Part shown: positions 45,932-55,527 of the stretch, piece after piece
Position numbering within the stretch: position 1 is the stretch's first letter
Layout: the number at the start of each line of letters is the position of its first letter
Assembly: GCF_026262505.1 (NCBI RefSeq)
Contig: NC_067207.1
Span: 29,418,082-29,482,081, forward strand
Direction of reading: 5' to 3'
Origin: Trichomonas vaginalis G3
Taxonomy: Eukaryota > Parabasalia > Trichomonadida > Trichomonadidae
DNA length: 64,000 bases
Notes under the pieces: model-generated
What the model was told of the DNA's origin: nothing
Database searches by the model: none
Seen by the model: only the letters and a program-made list of their open reading frames with translations
Position numbers and translations under genes: made by a program

Positions 45932-46801
45932 ATGGGAAACATCCTCTCCTGCTTCAAAGGAAACCAAATTGTTACACTTCTTGCCCGTGTTTTAATGAGC
46001 AAGCTTGGCATGAACTTCTCACTTGATGAATGGAATAACGCTCGTCTTGAAGGTGATGTTCAGACTCATCTTGAAAACGCTAAGACTCTTGGTACAGACC
46101 TTTCAAAGGCCTCCAAGTCAAGTATTTCAAATCTTGATAAGGCAGTTTTCATCTGCATTAATACATACGTTAGTGAGCAAATCACACTTGGTGTTGGTCC
46201 AATGAATGATGGTATTAACGTAGCTGAAGCAATGGCTGCTAAAAAGTGGCCTATTTTCTTCCTTCACAACCCAACACAAGCCCAGTACTTAGAATGGCTT
46301 GATGTTTTCCTTGCTAACACAAAGTCAGAATTGATTACATATTACACAGGCCACGGTACTCAAGTTGATGGCGGTGATGGACAAGAAAACGACTCAAAGA
46401 ATGAAGCCTACGTTTTCGAAAACGGTTCTCAAGTTGAGTGCACACCAGATGATACCCTTCAAAAGCATTTGGTTCAATACAAGACAAATGCAAATCTTAA
46501 GGTTATCCTTCTTTCAGATTGCTGCCACTCTGGTACAATTTGGGATCTCAACAAGTCAGATTCACCACAGAATTGCATTTCAATCTCAGCTGCTCAGGAT
46601 AAGCAAACAGCTAAGCAGACACAGGTTGAAAGTAAGGAGCAAGGAATCTTCACATACTACCTCATGAAGTTCCTTGAACAGAACCCAACAGCTACACCAA
46701 ACTGGCTCGGAGAACAGATGCTCCCATATCTTACAAAGTTCCAACAGAACTTCACAGTCCAGACATCCACACAATCATTGCTTGATTCATCTTTGCTTTA
46801 A
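45932..46801 (+). CDS. Metacaspase (type I-like, clan CD cysteine protease), 289 aa
   Basis: The catalytic dyad is clear: His141 in ITYYTGHGTQ and Cys198 in LLSDCCHSGT. Asp196 precedes the cysteine. Metacaspases cleave after Arg/Lys, usually in a calcium-dependent way, and are linked to stress and cell-death responses. The N-terminus MGNILSC has Gly2, Ser6 and Cys7, the pattern for N-myristoylation plus nearby palmitoylation, so membrane attachment is likely (inference). There is no Pro-rich prodomain. Length is slightly below typical type I enzymes. The stop overlaps TAAA. ATG 45,932 is supported by the acylation motif beginning exactly there. Confidence 0.95.
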   Translation: MGNILSCFKGNQIVTLLARVLMSKLGMNFSLDEWNNARLEGDVQTHLENAKTLGTDLSKASKSSISNLDKAVFICINTYVSEQITLGVGPMNDGINVAEAMAAKKWPIFFLHNPTQAQYLEWLDVFLANTKSELITYYTGHGTQVDGGDGQENDSKNEAYVFENGSQVECTPDDTLQKHLVQYKTNANLKVILLSDCCHSGTIWDLNKSDSPQNCISISAAQDKQTAKQTQVESKEQGIFTYYLMKFLEQNPTATPNWLGEQMLPYLTKFQQNFTVQTSTQSLLDSSLL

Positions 46802-47048
46802 ACTAAATGAATTATGTATTACTCTTTAATAAATTTGTTTATATGGAATTTTATTTTAGATATTTGAAAACAATTGTTTATTTTAATTTTTTTAAAATAT
46901 CTTTTCAGTAGAAAAGCTCCTTAAATATAACCATAATGTGTATATATTTCAGTGATTAATTGTACTTAAATGAATTGGTTTCAAATTGAAAAAGAAAATT
47001 GTATTGGAATAGAATAGAAAGTTTTAAAAGAAAGAAAGGATAGAGAAC
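46802..47048. other. Spacer between convergent genes
   Basis: AT-rich; I see no gene. Confidence 0.5.
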
Positions 47049-47804
47049 TCAAGCACTTAGGTCATCGTAAACCTCGACTGGAGGTCCAAATATATATATA
47101 AGTTTTTGCATTACGTATAAGAGGTAAGGATCGTCTGCATTAGTAACTTTAACTCGAATTAGTGATCTTGCTTGATAAGATACGATTTCGACTGAAATAA
47201 ATTTCACTTTTGATCCTGACTGGAGTATTAAGTTTGGAACGATTTTTTGTGCGATTTGATTAACGCCATAAATGAAATCACCTACAGCGCCTTTGATATC
47301 TTGTCCAACAATCTGAAGAGCATTCGGATCAGTATCTTTTATTTGGAGATTTTTAGTAATTTGGCCATATCTGATATATCTTCCATCTCTAATAAAGACA
47401 CCTGAACCTTTTTCCCAGTTAAGTTGTTGGAAAGAATATGCGTGAATAATAAAATCGGATAATCTGACTTCATAACAGTAGAACTTGGTTCCTGGTGGCA
47501 TTTGTGGTAATTGAGCGATTAATGACTGTCCTTGAGCCATGTTCATCTGTCCGTACATGATATCCGTTACTTCGGAACGCCTCCTTGAAGGAACTGGAGC
47601 GGGATCAAACAAAGTAAGTGTTGGCTCTGTTCTACGGCGACGCATTCTAGATTGTGGTGTTGTTTGAAATATGTATTGATCTGGATCAAAGCCTATTTGA
47701 CGAATAAAATCTGCTGGTAACAAGTCACTCAGTCTACGGTCATGAAAAATGTCATTTACATCGTTTGAAAAGGTTGCTTGAACAGGAGCAATTTGCTCAA
47801 GCAT
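47049..47804 (-). CDS. Conserved-looking protein of unknown function, 251 aa
   Basis: A basic, Arg-rich segment (RMRRRRTEPTLTLFDPAPVPSRRRSE, about residues 52-77) separates a short helical N-terminus from a C-terminal domain of mixed beta strands and helices. That domain includes the lines FYCYEVRLSDFIIHAYSFQQ, NWEKGSGVFIRDGRYIRYGQ and IRVKVTNADDPYLLYVMQKL. I do not recognise it; the strand pattern would suit a Mediator Med18/Med20-like fold, but that is a weak guess. The start is ATG 47,804 because a perfect TCACTA initiator lies 10 bases upstream. A longer frame upstream has no ATG and would read through the initiator. Confidence 0.8.
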   Translation of the reverse strand: MLEQIAPVQATFSNDVNDIFHDRRLSDLLPADFIRQIGFDPDQYIFQTTPQSRMRRRRTEPTLTLFDPAPVPSRRRSEVTDIMYGQMNMAQGQSLIAQLPQMPPGTKFYCYEVRLSDFIIHAYSFQQLNWEKGSGVFIRDGRYIRYGQITKNLQIKDTDPNALQIVGQDIKGAVGDFIYGVNQIAQKIVPNLILQSGSKVKFISVEIVSYQARSLIRVKVTNADDPYLLYVMQKLIYIFGPPVEVYDDLSA

Positions 47805-47810
47805 AAATTT

Positions 47811-47816
47811 TAGTGA
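47811..47816 (-). promoter_or_regulatory. Initiator (TCACTA) deciding the start of the 251-aa gene
   Basis: +1 at 47,814, 10 bases before ATG 47,804. Confidence 0.8.
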
Positions 47817-48205
47817 AAATTTTTGAATCCCCCTCGGAAAATTGGTGCTGGTCCCTAAAGTTCTCAAATGATTTATTTAGTATTCAATTTTCAGAGACAC
47901 TCTAAAATGAAACATTTACTGTACATATGGCGAAATAGAATTTTTCTTTTTATAAACTCAACTGATTTTATTATCACAATTTTTTCTGAGTATTGGATGT
48001 TCAGTCATAAAATGAAGATAACTATGAATTCAAGTAATATAAAGATTTCGAAAATAATTATTTTCAATTTAACGATAACTTTTATTCAATTATAGTTTGT
48101 TCAAATTACATAATTATGATATATGGCATGCAAACTCATATAAATATCTGGAAAACTGAATTTTTTTTGGAAATTGAAGGGGAAAAAGACTAGTCTAACA
48201 TATTT
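47817..48205. other. AT-rich spacer
   Basis: I see no gene or repeat between the 251-aa gene and the Mutator-like element. Confidence 0.5.
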
Positions 48206-49315
48206 TGAATAGAAGAGAAAGGGACAAACTATCCAGTGTCACTTTTCAAAGGAATAAAAAAAATAATAAAGATGAAATAATAACATGAAATCTTATATAA
48301 ATATAATTTTATCTAAATAGATAAATGAATTAAGCAGTTTACAGTTATATATATTTAATGAGAGACAATATCTAGTTCTATGGTAGAAATGACTCTTAGA
48401 CTCAAATAAGTAACACAGATAGAAAGTACTCAGTATAACAATTATATATGTACACTCAAAGTTAGTCGCTGCTAAAATCTTAACCTTGCATTTCGGGAAA
48501 ATCTGACAAATGGCTCTTAGACTCAAATAAGTAACACAGATAGAAAGTACTCAGTATAACAATTATATATGTATACTCAAAGTTAGTCGCTGCTAAAATC
48601 TTAACCTTGCATTTCGGGAAAATCTGACAAATGGCTCTTAGACTCAAATAAGTAACACAGATAGAAAGTACTCAGTATAACAATTATATATGTACACTCA
48701 AAGTTAGTCGCTGCTAAAATCTTAACCTTGCATTTCGGGAAAATCTGACAAATGGCTCTTAGACTCAAATAAGTAACACAGATAGAAAGTACTCAGTATA
48801 ACAATTATATATGTACACTCAAAGTTAGTCGCTGCTAAAATCTTAACCTTGCATTTCGGGAAAATCTGACAAATGGCTCTTAGAATTGTTTTGATAATTA
48901 ATTCTTCAATTATATTATAATTTATAACAAATTTCCTCAAACTATCTGTATGTCATTCAATTCCCGGCCACTACATTCAATGATGGACCATTTCCTTCAA
49001 ATTTTGAAATACCTTATTCAATTTGTTGTATGGAGCCCGTGATATTCAACACTATGGAGCTCCTCCAGTTTGGTATCCAAGAAGAGATAAAAGCTAGCAT
49101 GGGCTACTCTCAAAAATGCTTGAAGCAATATATTCAAGTTTGCAACAAGGATCAATAGATTCAAATCTTGTTTATTGTACTTTAAAGGTACTTTTAAAAA
49201 AGAAACAATTAATGTAAAAGATTCAAATAATTTTTTATTATTATTTTATTAATTTTTTAAAATAAGGTTAATAAAAAAGTGACACTGGATAGTTTGTCCC
49301 ACACTCTGAATAGAA
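48206..49315. mobile_element. Non-autonomous Mutator-like element (1,092 bp) with 9-bp target duplication
   Basis: The element (48,215-49,306) is flanked by the exact 9-bp direct repeat TGAATAGAA (48,206-48,214 and 49,307-49,315). Its ends are inverted: GAGAAAGGGACAAACTATCC left, and GAGTGTGGGACAAACTATCC read inward from the right. The match continues through AGTGTCACTTTT. Ends starting with G and a 9-bp duplication are the marks of Mutator-like elements, which are known to be numerous in T. vaginalis. It encodes no transposase, so it depends on a relative elsewhere. Inside is a tandem array of a 121-bp unit (48,380-48,890). The duplication is perfect, so insertion is fairly recent. Confidence 0.9.
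48380..48890. repeat. Four tandem copies of a 121-bp unit inside the Mutator-like element
   Basis: The phrase CTCTTAGACTCAAATAAGTA recurs at exactly 121-base spacing, with a partial fifth start. Copies are almost identical. The unit shares no visible sequence with the 121-bp unit of the large inverted-end element. Confidence 0.95.
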
Positions 49316-49876
49316 ATGATAGATATCCTGATTTGTCTTCATTCTGCTAAACTATATCTAGCAAGATTGTTTTCCAGCGTGAAAACGACAATTCGAAAAT
49401 TAGAAAACTTCCGGTCAAATGTTCAATTTTTACTTTAATTTAACTACACTGGGTTAATGGCATAGTGAGGCTTCCCATATTGAGAAAAGAATAATAAAAT
49501 TTCAATTTTTATAAAATCATGGATTTTTGATGATATTTACTTATTCGATATTGATCTCAGTTCAATGCCTCAGTTTTAAAAATTATTTAAGATATCAAAT
49601 GTCCGATTTTCCCAAATAAAACAATACCTGAAGTATCAAGATACCATGGAGATCATCAACTGATTTTCGAAAGACGAACGAAAAGAAACTATCTTTCTAC
49701 GAATCAATTCGACATTCAAATTAGGAGAATTGTCACCTTTTAGCTCAAAATAATAGCTTTCGTTTTTGGCTTAAAATACTATTCTGAATATATTGAAGAT
49801 GTGTTATGATTGAGATGAAATTGAATGATTTCATCGTTTTTGTTTTGACGATGAAATTTGATTGAAACGGATAACA
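49316..49876. other. AT-rich spacer upstream of carbamate kinase
   Basis: I see no gene. Confidence 0.5.
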
Positions 49877-49882
49877 TCACTT
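49877..49882 (+). promoter_or_regulatory. Initiator (TCACTT) of the carbamate kinase gene
   Basis: +1 at 49,879, 8 bases before the ATG at 49,887. Confidence 0.85.
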
Positions 49883-50243
49883 TTAAATGAGGATTGTTGT
49901 AGCTCTTGGTGGCAACGCTCTTCTTCAGCGTGGTATGAAGGGAACATTCCAAGATCAGCAGGCTGCCTGCCGTCTTGCTATGTCCCAGATCGTTAAGATC
50001 GTCAAGGATGGCAACGAACTTGTCATGACTCACGGCAATGGCCCACAGTGTGGCGCTATCTTCCTCCAGAACGTTGCTGGTGAAAAGGAGAAAGTTCCAG
50101 CTATGCCACTCCACGTTTGCGGTGCTGAAACACAAGGCTTCCTCGGCAAGCTTCTTCAGCAGGAACTCGATGGTGCTCTTCGTGCCGAAGGTATCGACAA
50201 GAAGGTTGTTTCCATTGTTACACAGTCCTTTGTTGATCCAAAG

Positions 50244-52674
50244 TAGGGATGCGTTAAACACGCCATTTGACCGGGCGTACATTTTTTTGTTCGCCCAAAA
50301 ATTTCGCCATTTGAGAAATTCAAAAATTAAAAATAAAATTTTAATCTTGATTTTTTTATTTTCGTGATTATTTTGAAACTTACATAAGCGATGAAATACT
50401 TTTTTTAAGTAATCGTTTATTATATATAAATATATCTTAATAAATTTAATTCCTTAAGGTAGAGCGTGTTCAAATTTAAAATCTCATACAATATTTTCTT
50501 AATGGCGTATTTTTCTGAGGTCGCCCAAATAAAGGCGAATTCAAAATTGAGAACTCCAAGGCGTATGGCGAGTATTCAAAAAGTACGCCACTTACAAAAT
50601 ATTGAATGTGGATTATCAATTTTTTGGCGTGTTCAATTTCAAATTTTGATATTTATGTTTATTTTATTCAGTATAATGCTAAGAATTAAAATATAAAATT
50701 CATAGAATTTTTTCTTTGAAAATATTTTACATTTTTATTAGACCACTCCTAGACTAGTCATCATGTTATCCTCAGATCATCCTCAGACTACTCCTTATCA
50801 GATTACTCATCATCCTCAGACTACTCCTTAGACCCCTCCTCATCAGACTACTCCTCAGATCTTCCTCATAAGACTCCTCCTCAGATCTTCCTCCTGAGAC
50901 TACTCTTCAGACTACTCCTTAGAGTCCTCCTCATCAGACTAGTCCTGAGACTAGTCCTCAGACTACTCCTCAAACTCCTCCTCAGATTATCCGCAGACTC
51001 CTCCTCAGATTATCCTCAAACTACTCCTCAGTCTAATCCTCAGACTCCCCTCAGATTATCCTCAAACTCCTCAGACTACTCCTCAAACTCCTCAGACTAC
51101 TCCTCAGACTACTCCTCGGTCTAATCCTCAGACTCCTCCTCAGATTATCCTCAAACTACTCCTCAGATTATCCTCAGACTCCTCCTCAGATTATCCTCAA
51201 ACTCCTCCTCAGATTATCCTCAAACTCCTCCTCAGATTATCCTCAAACTCCTCCTCAGATTATCCTCAAACTCCTCAGACTACTCCTCAGATTATCCTCA
51301 AACTCCTCAGACTACTCCTCAAACTCCTCCTCAGATTATCCTCAAACTCCTCAGACTACTCCTCAAACTACTCCTCAAACTCCTCCTCAGATTATCCTCA
51401 AACTCCTCAGACTACTCCTCAGACTACTCCTCAAACTCCTCCTCAGATTATCCTCAAACTCCTCAGACTACTCCTCAAACTACTCCTCAGATTATCCTCA
51501 AACTCCTCAGACTACTCCTCAAACTACTCCTCGGTCTAATCCTGAGACTACTCAGACTACTCCTCAGACTACTCCTCAAACTCCTCAGATTATCATCAAA
51601 CTCCTCAGACTACTCCTCAAACTACTCCTCAAACTCCTCCTCACATTATCCTCAAACTACTCCTCGGTCTAATCCTCAGACTACTCCTCGGTCTAATCCT
51701 CAGACTACTCCTCGGTCTAATCCTCAGACTACTCCTCGGTCTAATCCTCAGACTACTCCTCGGTCTAATCCTCAGACTCCTCCTCAGATTATCCTCAGAA
51801 TCCTCCTCAGATTATCCTCAAACTCCTCCTCAGATTATCCTCAAACTCCTCCTCAGATTATCCTCAGACTCCTCCTCAGATTATCCTCAAACTCCTCCTC
51901 AGATTATCCTCAGACTCCTCAGACTACTCCTCAGATTATCCTCAAACTCCTCAGACTACTCCTCAAACTACTCCTCAAACTCCTCCTCAGATTATCCTCA
52001 GACTCCTCAGACTACTCCTCAGATTATCCTCAAACTCCTCAGACTACTCCTCAAACTACTCCTCAAACTCCTCCTCAGATTATCCTCAAACTCCTCAGAC
52101 TACTCCTCAAACTACTCCTCAAACTACTCCTCAAACTACTCCTCAGATTATCCTCAAACTCCTCAGACTACTCCTCGGTCTAATCCTCAGACTCCTCCTC
52201 AGATTATCCTCAAACTCCTCAGACAACTCCTCAAACTACTCCCCAAACTCCTCCTCAGATTATCCTCAAACTCCTCAGATTATCCTCAAACTCCTCAGAC
52301 TACTCCTCAAACTCCTCAGATTATCATCAAACTCCTCAAACTACTCCTCGGTCTAATCCTCAGACTCCTCCTCAGATTATCCTCAGATTATCACTTTACA
52401 TATATATATCGATAACTAAATAATTACTTATTATACTTTCTTTATTTTTTTTAATTTTAAAATAATATTAATATATCTTTCTACGTTTATTGATGAAAAG
52501 AGAAAGAGGAGTAAAAAGAGGAAAGAGAAAAGAAAGAGAGAGAGAGAGAGGAAAAAAAGAGATAAAAAGAAAGAAAAAAAAGGACGGCGATAATTTTGTA
52601 TTGTTTTGTTATTCGGCCGAATGGCGTATTATTCTATTTTTAAACGGTCATGGTGTAAAACCGTCGCATCCCTA
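50244..52674. mobile_element. Non-autonomous hAT element, 2,431 bp, with 8-bp target duplication
   Basis: The insert begins TAGGGATGCG and ends CGCATCCCTA, a perfect 10-bp inverted end with the hAT-type TAGGG tip. It is bounded by the exact 8-bp duplication ATCCAAAG (50,236-50,243 and 52,675-52,682), the size made by hAT transposases. Subterminal copies of GGCGTAT/CGCC-type motifs (for example 50,273, 50,503, 50,561 and 52,623) resemble transposase-binding sites. No transposase is encoded. Most of the interior is a minisatellite (50,741-52,392), followed by a purine-rich stretch (52,490-52,590). Confidence 0.95.
50741..52392 (+). repeat. 1.65-kb minisatellite of CTCCTCAGATTATCCTCAAA-type units
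   Basis: Short modules (ACTCCTCAGATTATCCTCAA, CTCAGACTACTCCTCAAACT, GGTCTAATCCTCAGACTCCT) alternate in irregular blocks. The left 250 bp (50,741-50,990) are more diverged than the centre, as expected for an array growing from the middle. There are almost no Gs outside the AGA and GGT positions, so strand asymmetry is strong. Confidence 0.95.
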
Positions 52675-53270
52675 ATCCAAAGGATCCTGCATTCCAGAAC
52701 CCAACAAAGCCAATCGGCCCATTCTACTCCAAGGAAGAGGCTGAATTCCTCATCAAGGAACGTGGCTACAACATGGTCGAAGATGCTGGCCGTGGCTACA
52801 GAATGATCGTCCCATCCCCAGTCCCACAGAAGTTCGTCGAAGAGGAAGCTATCAAGGCTCTCGTTAACACCGGCTTCATCGTTGTCTGCTCTGGTGGCGG
52901 TGGCATCCCAGTTATGCTCGATGAGAAGGAGAACAGAATCAAGGGTGTTGATGCCGTTATCGACAAGGATCTTGGTGCTTCAGTTCTCGCTGCCGCAACA
53001 AACGCTGATGCCTTCATGATTCTTACAGATGTTCCAAAAGCCCTCCTCAACTACCGTAAGGAGAATGAAACAGCAATTCGCCAGGCTACAGTTGCTGAAA
53101 TGGAGAAGTACATCGAAGAAGGCCACTTCATCAAAGGCTCAATGCTTCCAAAGGTCCAGGCCTGCCTCCGCTTCGTTAAGTCCACTGGCAAGCCAGCTGT
53201 TATCACAGCTCTCGATTGCGCCCTTCAGGCGCTCAAGGGTGAGCGTGGTACAAAGATCGTTCCAAACTAA

Positions 53271-55121
53271 ATTCCTAAACTACGTAACTAATAAAAAAAG
53301 CATATATTTTTAATATGTGAGCTATTTAGTAATGTTCCCCTTTATTGATTTGGCCTATAGATTAGAAATAACTTGAATATTAATTCATTTTCTTATGGAT
53401 ATTTTCGTTTCAAATGGTAATCGGTATTTCGAGCAAAAATAATCATAAACTATCTGTTTATAACGTGTTTTGAGTATTCTGCAAAAAATTTTCCAAGTGT
53501 TTAAATTAAAAATTTATATGATTTTCTGCATTTTCATAGTATAAAAATGGGTTGTAGATATAAATAAATCTACAACTCATTTTGATTATATTCATTAGGG
53601 CTGTACAAAATCGAGAAAAACATTGCCGTGCGGTAATATAGGGTCAAAAAAATCGCGCCTCGGCACTATTAAGTGCGCATTATATTTAATATGTCCTTCT
53701 TTTTTTTTTCTTTTTTCTTCTTCTTCTTTTCCTTTCCTTCTTCCTCTCCTTCCTCTTCTTTTTTTCTCCTTCTCTTTTTACAACAACGTCGAAGATCTTC
53801 GAATTTGATTGTTGGAAAAGCATCTATTTCAGATAAAGGATGCCTTTCTCACAGTCAACATACGAGGGTCCTGGCTGAAACGTTCGCAAAAAGCCTGAGA
53901 TGGTAATTCTCTGATCACTCATAGCTGGGCAGGTAGTCATTGCTGACAATACCTGTCTTTATGCATGCACGCTTTCATGTATATGGGTTTACACTATCAA
54001 TTCGCAAGGTTGTTCCGAATTCTTCCAAAATGGAAGGACCCGAAACAACTTTGCTTGTTAACGATACAGACGCATTACTTTGCATTGATACTGTGCTGAG
54101 TTGTGTAGAAAGTTTGATTAGAGTTGTTTTGTTCTGGTATCTCTCATCTTCTGATGAGAGAAATCAACGCAACACAACTCTAATGAGTTTGTTTTCACTC
54201 ATTTGTATGTAGGTTTTTAGTTCGATTGGAGCTGCTTCATAATGAGATCTCTCATCAATTGATGAGGGAGATCATAACAAAGCAGCTCTAATGTATATGC
54301 TCGTATTAACCGGGCTGTAATGCGTTGTAACGTCAGCTTGTAGTTCGTTTGGGGCCACTTCACATTGAGATGAGAAGAAATGATTAAAGGACTCTGAAAG
54401 GCTTTGCCGTTGATGTTGTAATCGCATTACTTGGAACTAGCTGGATGCTAAGCTGTGTAGAATGTTCGATTAGAGCTGTTTTGATATGATTTTTCTCATC
54501 ATAAGATTGGAGGAATCATAGCAAAACAACACTAATGGGTTTACCATCATCTACTTGTATGTAGATGTTTGGGAAATTGTCTTGTTAATCGATTTTCGAG
54601 ATGACTTTCAAATGCTATAATCAAATGACAAACAAGTCTAAGATTTCTCGACAATACATCAAATCATGATGTTTGTAAGTGCGATGAGATTAGAGTTTTT
54701 GAAGGAATGACAAGAGAAGTAGGGAAGCTCGGCATTCGCCGAGCAAATTAAAAATTAACGTATGGATTAAATTTTAAGAGGAATTCAATTTTAATTACGG
54801 GTTGTTCAAATATTGATTAATATAAATTTATTAATAAGAATAAACAATTTTTGTTTTTGAATTTATTCAATTTATAGCTTTACATATAGTTTCAAAATTG
54901 TACAACTATGATTATTTCAACAAAAAATATCTTACTTTTTCACTTCACTTTCACCCTCACTTTTTCCGTAATTCAAATTTCAACATTATGTATTTTAATT
55001 CCTTATAGTATTTTTAACATAATTAATCAAATAATAATTGGAAGTTCTGAACTCACTTTTTCCGTAATTCAAAATCAAAAATATGAATAATATATCTATT
55101 TATTATATACTAATGCTATTT
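53271..55121. other. Intergenic region with pyrimidine tract and foldback repeats
   Basis: It holds a T/C-only tract (about 53,694-53,776), three related foldback units (53,940-54,560, listed separately) and a stem GCTCGGC/GCCGAGC near 54,727. A 20-base phrase CTCACTTTTTCCGTAATTCA occurs twice about 96 bases apart (54,957 and 55,053). I see no supported protein gene. Confidence 0.5.
54117..54536. repeat. Three related foldback (stem-loop) units
   Basis: Stems at 54,118-54,184, 54,224-54,292 and 54,469-54,535 each begin like GATTAGAGTTGTTTTG or GATTGGAGCTGCTTC. Each contains an inner CTCTCATC..GATGAGAG-type pair and closes with ACAACTCTAAT or CAGCTCTAAT. The flanks (TGTGTAGAA..GTTCGATTAG before, TTTGTATGTAG after) are also shared. 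The copies are diverged, so this is an old tandem duplication of a hairpin-forming sequence. Confidence 0.75.
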
Positions 55122-55527
55122 AGGTCAGGTAAGCGGGGCTTCCAGGCGCGTTGCGCCCTCTAGCCCCGGAGAAACTAGAGGAGGAATGATACAAAGACCA
55201 GATGAAAAAAATAAAAATATTATAATAAAATTAAATTTTTAGTCTTAAATTGTTTTTTTTTATTCGGTATATTCTGAATCTTGAATGTCTTGAGAAGCCT
55301 TTTCCCCCTTATAGAATGAGATAGGACGGTTATTTTACAAAACTGACAACACTTTGACCGAGTAGTTTTTTGTGCTGAACAAAAAGTGTCATATAAACAT
55401 CTGTCAAAAACCGCTTTTTTACTTCACTTAAAATGCCACGTAAGCTACGTAAGAATATACGTAAGAGGAAGGGAGCATTGAAACATCCAATAGTAAAACT
55501 GACACCACAACACAGTTGCAACAACAA

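Larger units (their letters stand above)
49887..53270 (+). pseudogene. Carbamate kinase gene split by a transposon
   Basis: The 5' part (49,887-50,243, 119 codons) and the 3' part (52,683-53,270, 195 codons plus stop) are in frame with each other across a hAT insert. Together they give 314 aa, the usual size of the family. Motifs include the N-terminal ALGGNALLQRG, HGNGPQCG (substrate loop), the PIGPFY region and the CSGGGGIPV glycine loop. The enzyme makes ATP from carbamoyl phosphate and ADP, the last step of the trichomonad arginine dihydrolase pathway. In this copy translation stops within the insert's first codon (TAG at 50,244). That leaves only the first 119 residues, without the C-terminal half of the active site. 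The rest is undamaged, so the insertion is recent. Promoter, codon use and TAAA at the stop are normal. Confidence 0.95.

Noticed and set aside
50244-52674. Reading the carbamate kinase insert as an intron
   Set aside because: The boundaries lack trichomonad splice motifs (GTAYGT start, ACTAACACACAG end), whereas hAT ends and target duplication are perfect.
53598-53640. TAGGGCTGTAC as a possible second hAT end
   Set aside because: I found no matching inverted end (GTACAGCCCTA) or 8-bp duplication in the following 1.5 kb.
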